A stretch of 64,000 nucleotides of DNA from UBA10649 sp963749905 (GCA_963749905.1 CAVVOF010000003.1:248001-312000), one strand, 5' to 3'; numbered from the stretch's first letter, positions 37,079 through 44,622 are shown. The notes: a model not told the origin generated them from the letters alone. A program made the numbers and translations.

Positions 37079-38794
37079 CTAGACGGTCTCGAGCACGTCG
37101 ACGGTGCCCTTCGCCCCGTCGACCCGGACGCGGTCACCGGTCTTGAGCACCTCGGTGGCGCCCACGAGCCCGCCCACACACGGGATGCCCAGCTCGCGCG
37201 CCACGATCATCGCGTGCGAGCCCATGGAGCCGGTGTTGACGATGACGCCGGAGGCGACGAGGAAGAGCGGTGTCCAGGACGGGTCGGTCTGCGGCGCGAC
37301 GAGGATCTCGCCGGGCTGGAAGGCGTCGATCGCATCAGTGCTGAGGACCACGCGGACGGTGCCCTCGACGATGCCCTGCGAGGATGCGGCACCGGTGAGC
37401 AGGTCGCCGACCTTGGCGCGCGCGGCGCCGCTGGCACCCCTCTTGGGCAGGCTGCCGAGCGACGGCAGCGGCTGGGTGCCGTCGAGGAACGTCGGCACCT
37501 CGACCTCCTTGAGGGCGTTCCACTGGGTCTCCCGCTCCCGGAGCGTCTCGCGCAGGTGCGTCGCTCCCAGCGCAAGGGCGTCGAGCTCGGAGTCGAGGGC
37601 GATGAAGATCTGCCGCGAGTGGTCGAGCACGCCCGACGCCGCCAGCCGGTCACCGAGCTCGATGAGGGCCATCCGGGCCTCGTTCATCACCTTGATGCAG
37701 GACGACTTGCCGCTCTCGCGCCAGCCGGCGAACCGGCGTGCCGAGCCGATCGCGCCGCGGAAGGCCGCCTCGGTGGCCGCGTCCATGCCTTCGGTGGCCT
37801 CGAGCATGGCCCTGTCCGTCTCGGCGGCATGCGCGGCCTGCTTCGCTGAGGGCGACTGGGTGTCGTCCAGCAAACGCATCTTGTCGACGAGCGCGAGTGC
37901 GAGGGTCGGCTTCGACTCCCAGGACTCGGTGCCGAGGTCCCACTCGGACGGGCCGCGGTAGCCGAACTCGCCGATGAAAGCGGCGAACTCGCTCCAGAAC
38001 CCGCCAATGGCGGTCGGCAGCTGCGCGGCCACCTTGTCCACGCCGCTGTCGAACAGCGCGGTCAGGTCGGCGTCGCCGCGCACGATGCGCGACAGGTTCC
38101 ACAGCGCGTACGTCGGCGCCGCGGACTCCACGTCGCCGGCGTAGCCGAGGATGGTGACAAGCAGGTGCGCCTTCTCCGGCGGCAGCATCTGGCCGGCGAC
38201 GGCCGGTCCGAGAGCGGCGTTCGACGAGCCGATCTGCTCCGAGCGCCAGGCGAGCCGCTCGTAGGGCATGACCGCGCGAGCGCGGGCCACGAGAGCACGG
38301 TTGCTGAAAGCGCGGAGGTTGGGCCGGTTGTAGCGCAGGTCGTCGGCGATGCGGGCGTCCTCGTCCGCGTCCTCGAACTTCGTCGTGGTGAGCACCCACC
38401 CGGCGCGGGCGGCGCCGAGGGCCGACAGCTCGGGATTCGAGTCCGTGTCGGACGGGACGTGCGGCGGCGCACCCGGGGAGTTGAAGAAGATGGAGTCGAT
38501 GATCTCCGCCGTCATGCCCTTGCGGATGCCGAGCACGCGCACCGAGCTCTGGTTGACGTACAGGTAGCCGTAGAAGAAGCCGGCGACGGCGGACTCGTCG
38601 GTCAGCTCGTCGGCCGTGAAGCAGACGTCCTCGACGTAGCCGGACGCCCAGCCCGGCAGCACGTTCGGAATCCAGCACATCGTGGCGCCCAGTGGCGTGA
38701 TCGGGTCGGACATCACGTCGGCGGCGTTGAGCCGGGTGAACACGGGGAAACGGCTGCTCGGCTCGGTGTCGGTGAGCCAGGCCTTTTCGGACAT
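37079..38794 (-). CDS. Swivelling-His (PEP-utiliser mobile domain) protein, copy 2
   Basis: A complete 571-residue protein and the best template for the family in this window. Residues 1-420 are helical, including WRESGKSSCIKVMNEARMAL followed by IELGDRLAASGVL, a pattern shared with rifampin-phosphotransferase and PEP-synthase-like enzymes. A linker follows, then the swivelling domain (about 465-571) with H527 in GSMGSHAMIVARELGIP. No ATP-grasp or PEP barrel is present. By analogy with phenylphosphate synthase and rifampin phosphotransferase, the His would carry phosphate from a separate donor to a small substrate bound by the helical part (inference). It is followed by the molybdopterin oxidoreductase gene on the same transcript. 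Confidence 0.85.
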   Translation of the reverse strand: MSEKAWLTDTEPSSRFPVFTRLNAADVMSDPITPLGATMCWIPNVLPGWASGYVEDVCFTADELTDESAVAGFFYGYLYVNQSSVRVLGIRKGMTAEIIDSIFFNSPGAPPHVPSDTDSNPELSALGAARAGWVLTTTKFEDADEDARIADDLRYNRPNLRAFSNRALVARARAVMPYERLAWRSEQIGSSNAALGPAVAGQMLPPEKAHLLVTILGYAGDVESAAPTYALWNLSRIVRGDADLTALFDSGVDKVAAQLPTAIGGFWSEFAAFIGEFGYRGPSEWDLGTESWESKPTLALALVDKMRLLDDTQSPSAKQAAHAAETDRAMLEATEGMDAATEAAFRGAIGSARRFAGWRESGKSSCIKVMNEARMALIELGDRLAASGVLDHSRQIFIALDSELDALALGATHLRETLRERETQWNALKEVEVPTFLDGTQPLPSLGSLPKRGASGAARAKVGDLLTGAASSQGIVEGTVRVVLSTDAIDAFQPGEILVAPQTDPSWTPLFLVASGVIVNTGSMGSHAMIVARELGIPCVGGLVGATEVLKTGDRVRVDGAKGTVDVLETV

Positions 38795-38867
38795 GCGTCA
38801 TCCATTCAGCTAGGGGAGCACTCGTGGCGGAGTCTGCCACTCGGCCGGACCGTACACGCGAGATATG

Positions 38868-38877
38868 TGGAAATCCA
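38868..38877 (-). promoter_or_regulatory. Motif B variant TGGATTTCCA
   Basis: A 10-base palindrome-like core on the coding strand, 74-83 bases upstream of the swivelling-His ATG at 38794, with CATATC downstream. The GGATTTCC core also occurs at 43281-43288. Confidence 0.4.
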
Positions 38878-38892
38878 GATACTTGCCGCGAA

Positions 38893-40116
38893 CTAGATCG
38901 GGCGGTCTCCATGCACGGGGCGGCCGTCGAGCAGCCGGGCGAGCGTGTCGTGGGCGTACTGAACGGCGATCTCGTTGCGCCCGATGATCATCTTCTTGTC
39001 CGGGATCGACGCGAGGCCGTTCTGCACGTCGGTCTGAGCGGTGTAGTCCTCATCGCGGAAGGCCGCGAAGAACCAGTCGGCGGTCTTGGCCGCCTCGGCG
39101 ATCTCCTCCTCCGTCTGGGGCGGCGTGCGCAGCAGGGTCGTCTGCCACGTCATCGACTCGCCCCAAGAGTCCCCCGGAAGCATGATCGAGATGACAGTGC
39201 GCTCGCGCATGCCGCCCGCGATCGACATGCCGGGGAAGATCCAGTACACGAGGCCCATGGCGACGGCCGGGTCCCACTCATCGCGCGGCCTGTCCATCAT
39301 CGCGTCGAGAGTCCGGAGCGGGAAGACGTTGCGCACGTGCGGTCCGAAGCGGTCGTTGGTGGCGCGGTTGGAGTGGTTGGTGAGCGCCACGGTGTTCGGG
39401 TGCAGGGTGCCGAAGTGGTAGCTCTCGAGGTAGCCGTCGAGGGTCACCTTCCAGTTGGGGCCGCGCAGCTCCTTGGTGGTGAAGTGGGTGCACTTGTCGA
39501 GCTCGAGGGCCTCGAGGTACGGCAGGACAGGACCAAGCCACGCGTCGATGTCCATCTCGAGGCCGGGCGTCAGGCAGAGGTAGACGATGCCGGCCCGCTC
39601 CTCGCAGGCGAGCGAGACCAGTCCGTAGTCGGTCTTGTCGAACTCGCCGAAGGTGTCCTCGCCGGGGACGCCGACGAGGTTGCCCTGGTGGTCGTACGAC
39701 CAGGCGTGGTAGCCGCAGACGAAGCCGCGTCGCGCGTTGCCGCAACCCTCGGGCACCAGCTTCATGGCCCGGTGACGGCACACGTTGAGCATCGCGCGCA
39801 GGTGCCCGTCGCGACCCCGCACGAGGAGGACCTCCTTGCCCACGACGCGCAGCGCCTTGTAGTCCCCGACCTGTGCCAGCTCTGCGGACGTGCACACCGG
39901 AAGCGGGATCCGGTAGAAGACCTCGTGGATCTCGCGCTGCCACTGCTCGGGGTCGAGGTAGTAGGAGATCGGGATCTCCATCGGGGCTGATGCCTGGTCC
40001 GTGGTGCCGTTGCGCAGGTGCGCCACCAGCCGGTCGAGGATCGCCAGCGCCTCGTCGCGGGTGAGTGCGGCGTGGCTGCCGGCGAGGTACTGGGGGACGT
40101 GTTCCGTTGCAGTCAT
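38893..40116 (-). CDS. Rieske non-heme iron oxygenase, alpha subunit (intact)
   Basis: A 407-residue intact Rieske subunit of the same subfamily as the 5218 and 6581 genes. The helical N-terminus RLVAHLRNGTTDQAS matches their RLAEHVRNKSTDQAE. Rieske ligands are C113 and H115, in CRHRAM instead of the usual CRHRGA, and C134 and H137 (CGYHAW). The iron-site segment is NWKVTLDGYLESYHFGTLHPN. ATG at 40116 follows GAGGTGCCC; a GTG at 40122 is less likely. A hybrid type A operator lies 39-56 bases upstream. It stands between two swivelling-His operons. Confidence 0.93.
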   Translation of the reverse strand: MTATEHVPQYLAGSHAALTRDEALAILDRLVAHLRNGTTDQASAPMEIPISYYLDPEQWQREIHEVFYRIPLPVCTSAELAQVGDYKALRVVGKEVLLVRGRDGHLRAMLNVCRHRAMKLVPEGCGNARRGFVCGYHAWSYDHQGNLVGVPGEDTFGEFDKTDYGLVSLACEERAGIVYLCLTPGLEMDIDAWLGPVLPYLEALELDKCTHFTTKELRGPNWKVTLDGYLESYHFGTLHPNTVALTNHSNRATNDRFGPHVRNVFPLRTLDAMMDRPRDEWDPAVAMGLVYWIFPGMSIAGGMRERTVISIMLPGDSWGESMTWQTTLLRTPPQTEEEIAEAAKTADWFFAAFRDEDYTAQTDVQNGLASIPDKKMIIGRNEIAVQYAHDTLARLLDGRPVHGDRPI

Positions 40117-40154
40117 GGGCACCTCGCGATCGTCGCGGATGCCACCGGCCCCGC

Positions 40155-40172
40155 GAGTTGTCTAGATGACTC
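40155..40172. promoter_or_regulatory. Hybrid palindromic operator GAGTTGTCTAGATGACTC (type A, copy 4)
   Basis: The left half matches copies 1 and 2 (GTTGTCT) and the right half matches copy 3 (AGATGAC). This hybrid links the two variants into one operator family. It lies 39 bases upstream of the Rieske ATG at 40116. Confidence 0.65.
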
Positions 40173-40217
40173 TACCGTCCGGCGACGATCCCGCCCCCCG
40201 TTCCGTCCGAAAAGGCG

Positions 40218-40283
40218 TTCGCGAGTGTGCGCTGGTCGTCGCTTTGACCCGGGTCAGAGCGACGACCAGCGCACACTCGCGAA
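40218..40283. terminator. Long-stem hairpin after the histidine phosphatase gene
   Basis: Perfect 26-base arms (40218-40243 and 40258-40283). The centre itself contains the palindrome TGACCCGGGTCA, so nearly the whole element can pair. The arms match the hairpin at 27800-27867 apart from one base and the centre. It ends the operon that stops at 40292. Confidence 0.75.
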
Positions 40284-40291
40284 GGCTTGGA

Positions 40292-41002
40292 TCAGTTGGT
40301 GAGGATGCCGACGTGCAGGTGCTGGTGCTCATTCACCGAATGCACCCGCCGGACGTCGCCCTTGGCCCAGACCGTGGTCATCGAGCAGTGGTTCGGGAGG
40401 AAGAACATGTCCTCCTCGATCCCGAGGATCCAGCCGAGGTACGCGTTGATGACGCCGCCGTGGCTGACCAGCACGATCGATCGGCCCGCGTAGTCGGCCA
40501 CCAGCTGCTCCACCGCCTGGACGGCCCGCTCGCGGAAGGCCACCGACCCCTCGCCGAAGGGCATCCGGTCCCACTTCACGAAGCGCTCGAACGCCGCCTC
40601 CCGCTCGGCCCATTCGTCGGGGTCGACGAGGGTGCGCGGATCGATGCCCGGCTCAAGCCCGTTGAACGTCTTGACCTCGACAAGCTCGGGCCGGACCACC
40701 GGGTCCAGTCCGTGGGGGGACGCCACGATCTCGGCCGTCTCGACGGCGCGGCGCATGGTGCTGCAGGCGACGACGTCGACCTCCTCCTCGCCGAGGATCG
40801 CCGACAGCGCCATCGCCTGGGTGCGCCCGAGCCCGCTCAACGGCGGGTCGTCCCACTCCTTCGGGTCGTAGTCGCCGTCGGGGTAGTCCTGCTGCGCATG
40901 CCGCACGATGGTCAGCCGGGTGACCCCCTCCTCGAGGAGCAGGAAGGGGCGACGGACGGAGAACGGCGGTTCGGGTGACTTCGGCGGGGGCTTGACCGTC
41001 AC
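40292..41002 (-). CDS. Histidine phosphatase coupled to a swivelling-His gene
   Basis: A 236-residue phosphoglycerate-mutase-like phosphatase with a 25-residue N-terminal extension. LTIVRHAQQDYPDGDY contains the nucleophilic His, CSTMRRAVETAEIVA the Arg pair, and IVLVSHGGVINAYLG the second His. GTG at 41002 overlaps the stop of the swivelling-His gene (GTGA), so the two products are translationally coupled. That pairing suggests it removes the phosphate the partner adds, or acts on the same phosphorylated metabolite (inference). The EWDDPPLSGLGRTQA segment is close to the first histidine phosphatase of the window only in general pattern. Confidence 0.9.
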   Translation of the reverse strand: MTVKPPPKSPEPPFSVRRPFLLLEEGVTRLTIVRHAQQDYPDGDYDPKEWDDPPLSGLGRTQAMALSAILGEEEVDVVACSTMRRAVETAEIVASPHGLDPVVRPELVEVKTFNGLEPGIDPRTLVDPDEWAEREAAFERFVKWDRMPFGEGSVAFRERAVQAVEQLVADYAGRSIVLVSHGGVINAYLGWILGIEEDMFFLPNHCSMTTVWAKGDVRRVHSVNEHQHLHVGILTN

Positions 41003-42741
41003 GCGGACTCAACGACCCGCACGGCACCGGTCGAGCCGTCGAGCTCGACAGTCGTGCCGGTGGGCAGGAACTCGCTCGCACTGCGCAACGACACCACGCA
41101 CGGCACGCCGAGCTCACGGCTGACGATGACCGCGTGGCTGGCCTGCGCGCCGATCTCGCAGATCACCGCGCTGGCGATCATGAACAGCGGCACCCAGGAC
41201 GGATCCGTGGTCGTGCACACCAGGATCTCGCCGGGCTCGAGTGAGTCGGCGTCGGCGAGGTCCAGGACGACGCGGGTCTTCGCGGTGACGCTCCCCGGGG
41301 AGCCGGGGATGCCGGTCAGCTGCGTTCCGGCGACCGCCGCGGTGCCGGCCCCGGCGACCGCGCGCTTGCGATCGGGCCACTCGCTGATCGGCGGGATCGG
41401 CGTGCCGCGCTGGACGATGTACGGCGGTTCCTTGTCCGCCAGCGTCAGCCACTGCCCGTGCCGCTCCGCGAGGGTGTCGGTGAACGACGCCGGGTCGGCG
41501 AGGAACGCGTCGAGTTCCGACTCGAGGAGCTGGAAGACGTGCATCGGATCGTTCAGGTGGCCACGCTCGTGCATGCGACGGCCCAGCTCACGAAAGGCCA
41601 GCTTGGGTTCCTGCATGAGCATCACCGTCGCGTTCTTGCCCGCCTCGCGGAAGCGGTAGGACGACTGTCCCGACGAGATGCCCGCGGCCAGCAACCCGGC
41701 CGTCGCCTCGTCTGCGGCCACCGCAGCCGTCAGCTCCGCCACGGCTGCCTCGCGTCGCACGGCCGCCTCGGCGGCGCGGGCCGCCGGGGACATCGGATCG
41801 TCCTGGCGGCGAACCCGATCGATCATCTGGTACGCCAGCGTCGGGTTGATGGTCCACGTCTCGGCGCTGATCTCCCACTCGTTGACTCCACGATGGCCGA
41901 ACTCCTCCAGCAGCGAGGCGAGGCCGGCGTTGAACTGCCCGGCCGACGCGTTCCCGGCCAGCCGCTCTGCCAGCCCGGCGACGCCGGCATCGAACTCCGC
42001 GGTCAACTCCGGTGTGTAGCGGACGACCCGGGACAGCTCCCACACCTTCTCCGGCAGGCCCGCCGAGGCCACGTCGCCCAGCGCCGCGAAGATCTGGATG
42101 GCCAGTTCCGGCTTGCCGGCGCCGTCGGCTATGCCCTGGACGATCTGCGGCCCGACCGTCGCCCCGATGACCACCTGGGCGTAGTTGTCCCAGCCGTAGC
42201 GCTGCCACCGTGCGGACGTGCGGCCGTACTCCACCAGCTCCTCGTCGGACACCGTCGCGAGATCGGGCCGGGTGTTGCGCAGCCGCCGGCACTCGGCGAG
42301 GTACGACTCCGTCAGCGCCGCATGTGCCCCGCCGAGGATCGCGCCCATCGACTCGGCCAGCTTCGCCGAGCACTCCTCGTTGTCGTCACGAGGATCGTGC
42401 TGGTAGGGCGGGACGGTCGGGTTCTGCCCGAAGAAGGAGATGTCGATGGCATCCGGCGTGGCCCCGGGCATCCGGTAGCCGAACACCCGCCCGAGTGAGA
42501 CCTGGTTGAAGAAGTACCCGCCCCAGCTGCCGTACGTCTCGGGGATGCTCCAGTCGAACTCGTCCGGCGTGAACGTGCCCAGCGCGATCCACGCGTCGGC
42601 CGTGCCCGGCACCACGCCCTGCTCCCAGGCCAGCGTCCAGTTCAGCGGCGTGAACGGATCGGGGCCGACCTCGTCCGCGTTGGCGCGGGTGTAGAGCGGG
42701 AACCGCTCACACGGCTCTGTGTCGGCGATCCAGGTGTCCAT
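40999..42741 (-). CDS. Swivelling-His (PEP-utiliser mobile domain) protein, copy 3
   Basis: A complete 580-residue paralogue of the 37079-38794 protein, starting MDTWIADTEPCERFPLYTRA; the other copies have similar TEPSSRFPVFTR and NERLPYYTRA starts. The helical domain includes FREAGKNATVMLMQEPKLAF and VFQLLESELDAFLADP. The swivelling domain has H536 in GAQASHAVIVSRELGVP. GGAGGAG precedes the ATG at 42741. The upstream gene is a SnoaL-like protein (50-base gap) and the downstream gene is an overlapping histidine phosphatase. The substrate is unknown; sequence divergence in the N-terminal half between copies suggests different substrates. Confidence 0.86.
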   Translation of the reverse strand: MDTWIADTEPCERFPLYTRANADEVGPDPFTPLNWTLAWEQGVVPGTADAWIALGTFTPDEFDWSIPETYGSWGGYFFNQVSLGRVFGYRMPGATPDAIDISFFGQNPTVPPYQHDPRDDNEECSAKLAESMGAILGGAHAALTESYLAECRRLRNTRPDLATVSDEELVEYGRTSARWQRYGWDNYAQVVIGATVGPQIVQGIADGAGKPELAIQIFAALGDVASAGLPEKVWELSRVVRYTPELTAEFDAGVAGLAERLAGNASAGQFNAGLASLLEEFGHRGVNEWEISAETWTINPTLAYQMIDRVRRQDDPMSPAARAAEAAVRREAAVAELTAAVAADEATAGLLAAGISSGQSSYRFREAGKNATVMLMQEPKLAFRELGRRMHERGHLNDPMHVFQLLESELDAFLADPASFTDTLAERHGQWLTLADKEPPYIVQRGTPIPPISEWPDRKRAVAGAGTAAVAGTQLTGIPGSPGSVTAKTRVVLDLADADSLEPGEILVCTTTDPSWVPLFMIASAVICEIGAQASHAVIVSRELGVPCVVSLRSASEFLPTGTTVELDGSTGAVRVVESA

Positions 42742-42790
42742 CGTTCTCCTCCGGTGCGGGGTGCGGTGACTGGCGCTGCGGGTGGCGAGG

Positions 42791-43243
42791 CTATCGGCCG
42801 GCGATGACGGCGCGGTCGCCCTGCTTCCACATCCGATCGAGTCGACGGTAGGCGATTCGCCAGCCGTCGGAGGTGCGGACCATCCGATCGGCGTACTCCC
42901 CGCCAAGGAAGTAGTGCTTCACGTCGCCCGGTGCGGACTCGCGGACGTGCTGGGAGAGCAGGTAGGTGCGCACCTCAGCGGAGTCACCGTCCTCGCTGAA
43001 CTCGATCAGGCTCTTGCCGACGAGGTGCTGGGTGGCGTCGAGGCCGGTCAGCGTGCCCTCGATCATGGCGCGGATGTCGGCCGGCCCCTGCGGGTGGCCG
43101 AGGCCGCCCGCGTCGAACTCGGCGTCCGGGGTGAAGACGGACTCGAGCTCCTCGAAGCGACGGAAGTCGAGGGCCCGGGAGTAGCGGACGAGCAGCTCCT
43201 CGATCTCGATGCGGTCGCTGATCGCCTGAAGGTCCAAAGCCAT
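42791..43243 (-). CDS. SnoaL-like (NTF2-fold) protein
   Basis: A 150-residue NTF2-fold protein. It starts MALDLQAISDRIEIEELLVRYSRALD, with the typical helix then DFRRFEELESVFTPDAEFD. The C-terminal strand region includes RMVRTSDGWRIAYRRLDR. It fits small subunits of ring-hydroxylating oxygenases or SnoaL-type cyclases, and could also be a steroid-isomerase-like enzyme. ATG at 43243 has only a weak ribosome site. It is the first gene of the operon with the swivelling-His protein and histidine phosphatase. A motif B variant lies 30-53 bases upstream. Confidence 0.83.
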   Translation of the reverse strand: MALDLQAISDRIEIEELLVRYSRALDFRRFEELESVFTPDAEFDAGGLGHPQGPADIRAMIEGTLTGLDATQHLVGKSLIEFSEDGDSAEVRTYLLSQHVRESAPGDVKHYFLGGEYADRMVRTSDGWRIAYRRLDRMWKQGDRAVIAGR

Positions 43244-43272
43244 GGCGGAGACGCTAGACACCCACTACGGTG

Positions 43273-43296
43273 AATGCAAGGATTTCCAACAATCTG
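43273..43296 (-). promoter_or_regulatory. Motif B variant AATGCAAGGATTTCCAAC
   Basis: AATGCAAGGATTTCCAAC-AATCTG, nearly the same as 30512-30535. It lies between the divergent SnoaL (43243) and PPOX (43327) genes. Confidence 0.5.
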
Positions 43297-43326
43297 ACCC
43301 CCGATCACCTTCCCAGGAGGAGCACC

Positions 43327-43848
43327 GTGGCCGAGCAGGCGAAGAACTGGGAGGACGTGCGGTCCTACAGCCTCGACGACGAGGCCGAGCAGCGGCTGTA
43401 CGACGCTCAGATCGAGTGCACCCTGATCTGGTCGAGCAAGGACGGCTGGCCGATGGGCGTGATCGTCAACTACATCCAGCGCGAGGGCCGGTTCTGGCTG
43501 ACGGCCAGCGAGGAGCGGCCGCGGGTCAACCAGATCCGCAGGGACCCGCGCGTCTGCATCGCCATCTCGTCCAAGGGCTCGGCCATCAAGGAGCGACAGA
43601 GCCTGACGTACAAGTGCGAGGCGATCGTCCACACCGATCGCGAGACGCTCGACCGGATCCTCCCCGAGTTCGCCAGCGCGATGCGGCCCGGCGAGCCGGA
43701 GAAGGCTGCCGCGTTCCTGAAGATGCTGGACTCGCCCGAACGGGTGGTGTTCGAACTGGTCCCGGTCAAGCGGGTCGGCTTCGACAGCGCCAAGATGTGG
43801 GCCGCTTCTGAGGCCGCCCGACCCAGTGACTCCCCCTCCGGCCACTGA
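43327..43848 (+). CDS. Pyridoxamine 5'-phosphate oxidase-like (split-barrel flavin/F420) protein
   Basis: A 173-residue split-barrel protein. The pattern CTLIWSSKDGWPMGVIVNYI, then EGRFWLTASEERPRVNQIRRDPRVCIAIS, is typical of actinobacterial FMN- or F420-binding PPOX proteins (sequence cited by its ends). GTG at 43327 has AGGAGGAGC just upstream; an upstream ATG at 43270 lies inside the motif B region and is unlikely. It is followed 21 bases later by an SDR gene. A small-molecule reductase or stress function is possible. Confidence 0.85.
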   Translation: MAEQAKNWEDVRSYSLDDEAEQRLYDAQIECTLIWSSKDGWPMGVIVNYIQREGRFWLTASEERPRVNQIRRDPRVCIAISSKGSAIKERQSLTYKCEAIVHTDRETLDRILPEFASAMRPGEPEKAAAFLKMLDSPERVVFELVPVKRVGFDSAKMWAASEAARPSDSPSGH

Positions 43849-43869
43849 GCCCTCACCGATAGGACTCCC

Positions 43870-44622
43870 ATGCGCTTCGACTCCCAGGTCCTGTTCGTCA
43901 CCGGCGGCGCGAGCGGCATCGGCCGCGCCACCGCGGAGCGCGTCGTCGCCGAAGGTGGCACCGCCGCTCTCGTCGACCTCGACGGGGCACGCGCGGAGGC
44001 GGTCGCCGAGGAACTCGGCCACGGCTGCATCGGACTCGGCGCGAACGTGGCCGACGAGCAGCAGGTCAAGGCGGCCGTCGATGCGACGGTCGAGCGGCTG
44101 GGCGGCGTCGACCTCGCCCTCGCGGCCGCCGGCCATGCCGAGTTCGGCCCGAGCGCCGAGTGGGACAACGAGCGGTTCATGCGGATGCTGGCCGTCCACG
44201 TCGGCGGCACGTTCCACGTGTGCAAGTACGTCACGCCCGTCATGAAGGCACGCGGCCGCGGCTCGATCGTGACGATCGCCTCGACGGCGGCCGTCATGGC
44301 GAACAACAACAACGTGCCCTACGGCGCCGCCAAGGCGGGCATCGCGGGGCTGACCCGGCAGTTCTCGCTCGAGGCCCTGCCGGAGGTCCGGATCAACTGC
44401 ATCGCGCCCGGACGCACCATCACGGGCATGACCACTCCGCTCATGCTCGCGCGCGGCGGAGACATGGAGAAGGGCGAGGAGATCTTCGGCGCGGCCATCC
44501 CCATGAAGCGCATGGGGACCGCAGACGAGCTGGCTGCGGCGATCTGCTTCTTCCTCAGCGACGACGCCTCGTTCATCACCGGCCAGACGCTCGTCGTCGA
44601 CGGCGGGGAGACCATCGCGTAG
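43870..44622 (+). CDS. Short-chain dehydrogenase/reductase
   Basis: A complete 250-residue classical SDR. The cofactor motif is TGGASGIG, the acidic residue after beta-2 (VDLDG) predicts NAD preference, the catalytic Ser lies in IASTAAV, and Tyr-Lys in YGAAKAG. The C-terminal TGQTLVVDGG is standard. ATG follows AGGACTCCC. It is downstream of the PPOX gene and probably co-transcribed. It oxidises or reduces a hydroxyl group of a pathway intermediate. Confidence 0.93.
   Translation: MRFDSQVLFVTGGASGIGRATAERVVAEGGTAALVDLDGARAEAVAEELGHGCIGLGANVADEQQVKAAVDATVERLGGVDLALAAAGHAEFGPSAEWDNERFMRMLAVHVGGTFHVCKYVTPVMKARGRGSIVTIASTAAVMANNNNVPYGAAKAGIAGLTRQFSLEALPEVRINCIAPGRTITGMTTPLMLARGGDMEKGEEIFGAAIPMKRMGTADELAAAICFFLSDDASFITGQTLVVDGGETIA

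Noticed and set aside
37079..38794. Calling the swivelling-His proteins rifampin phosphotransferases or PEP synthases
   Set aside because: They lack the ATP-grasp domain of the former and the ATP-grasp and PEP barrel of the latter.
27800..40283. A complete transposon bounded by the two similar hairpins
   Set aside because: No transposase, integrase or target-site duplication was found; the hairpins also sit where terminators are expected.
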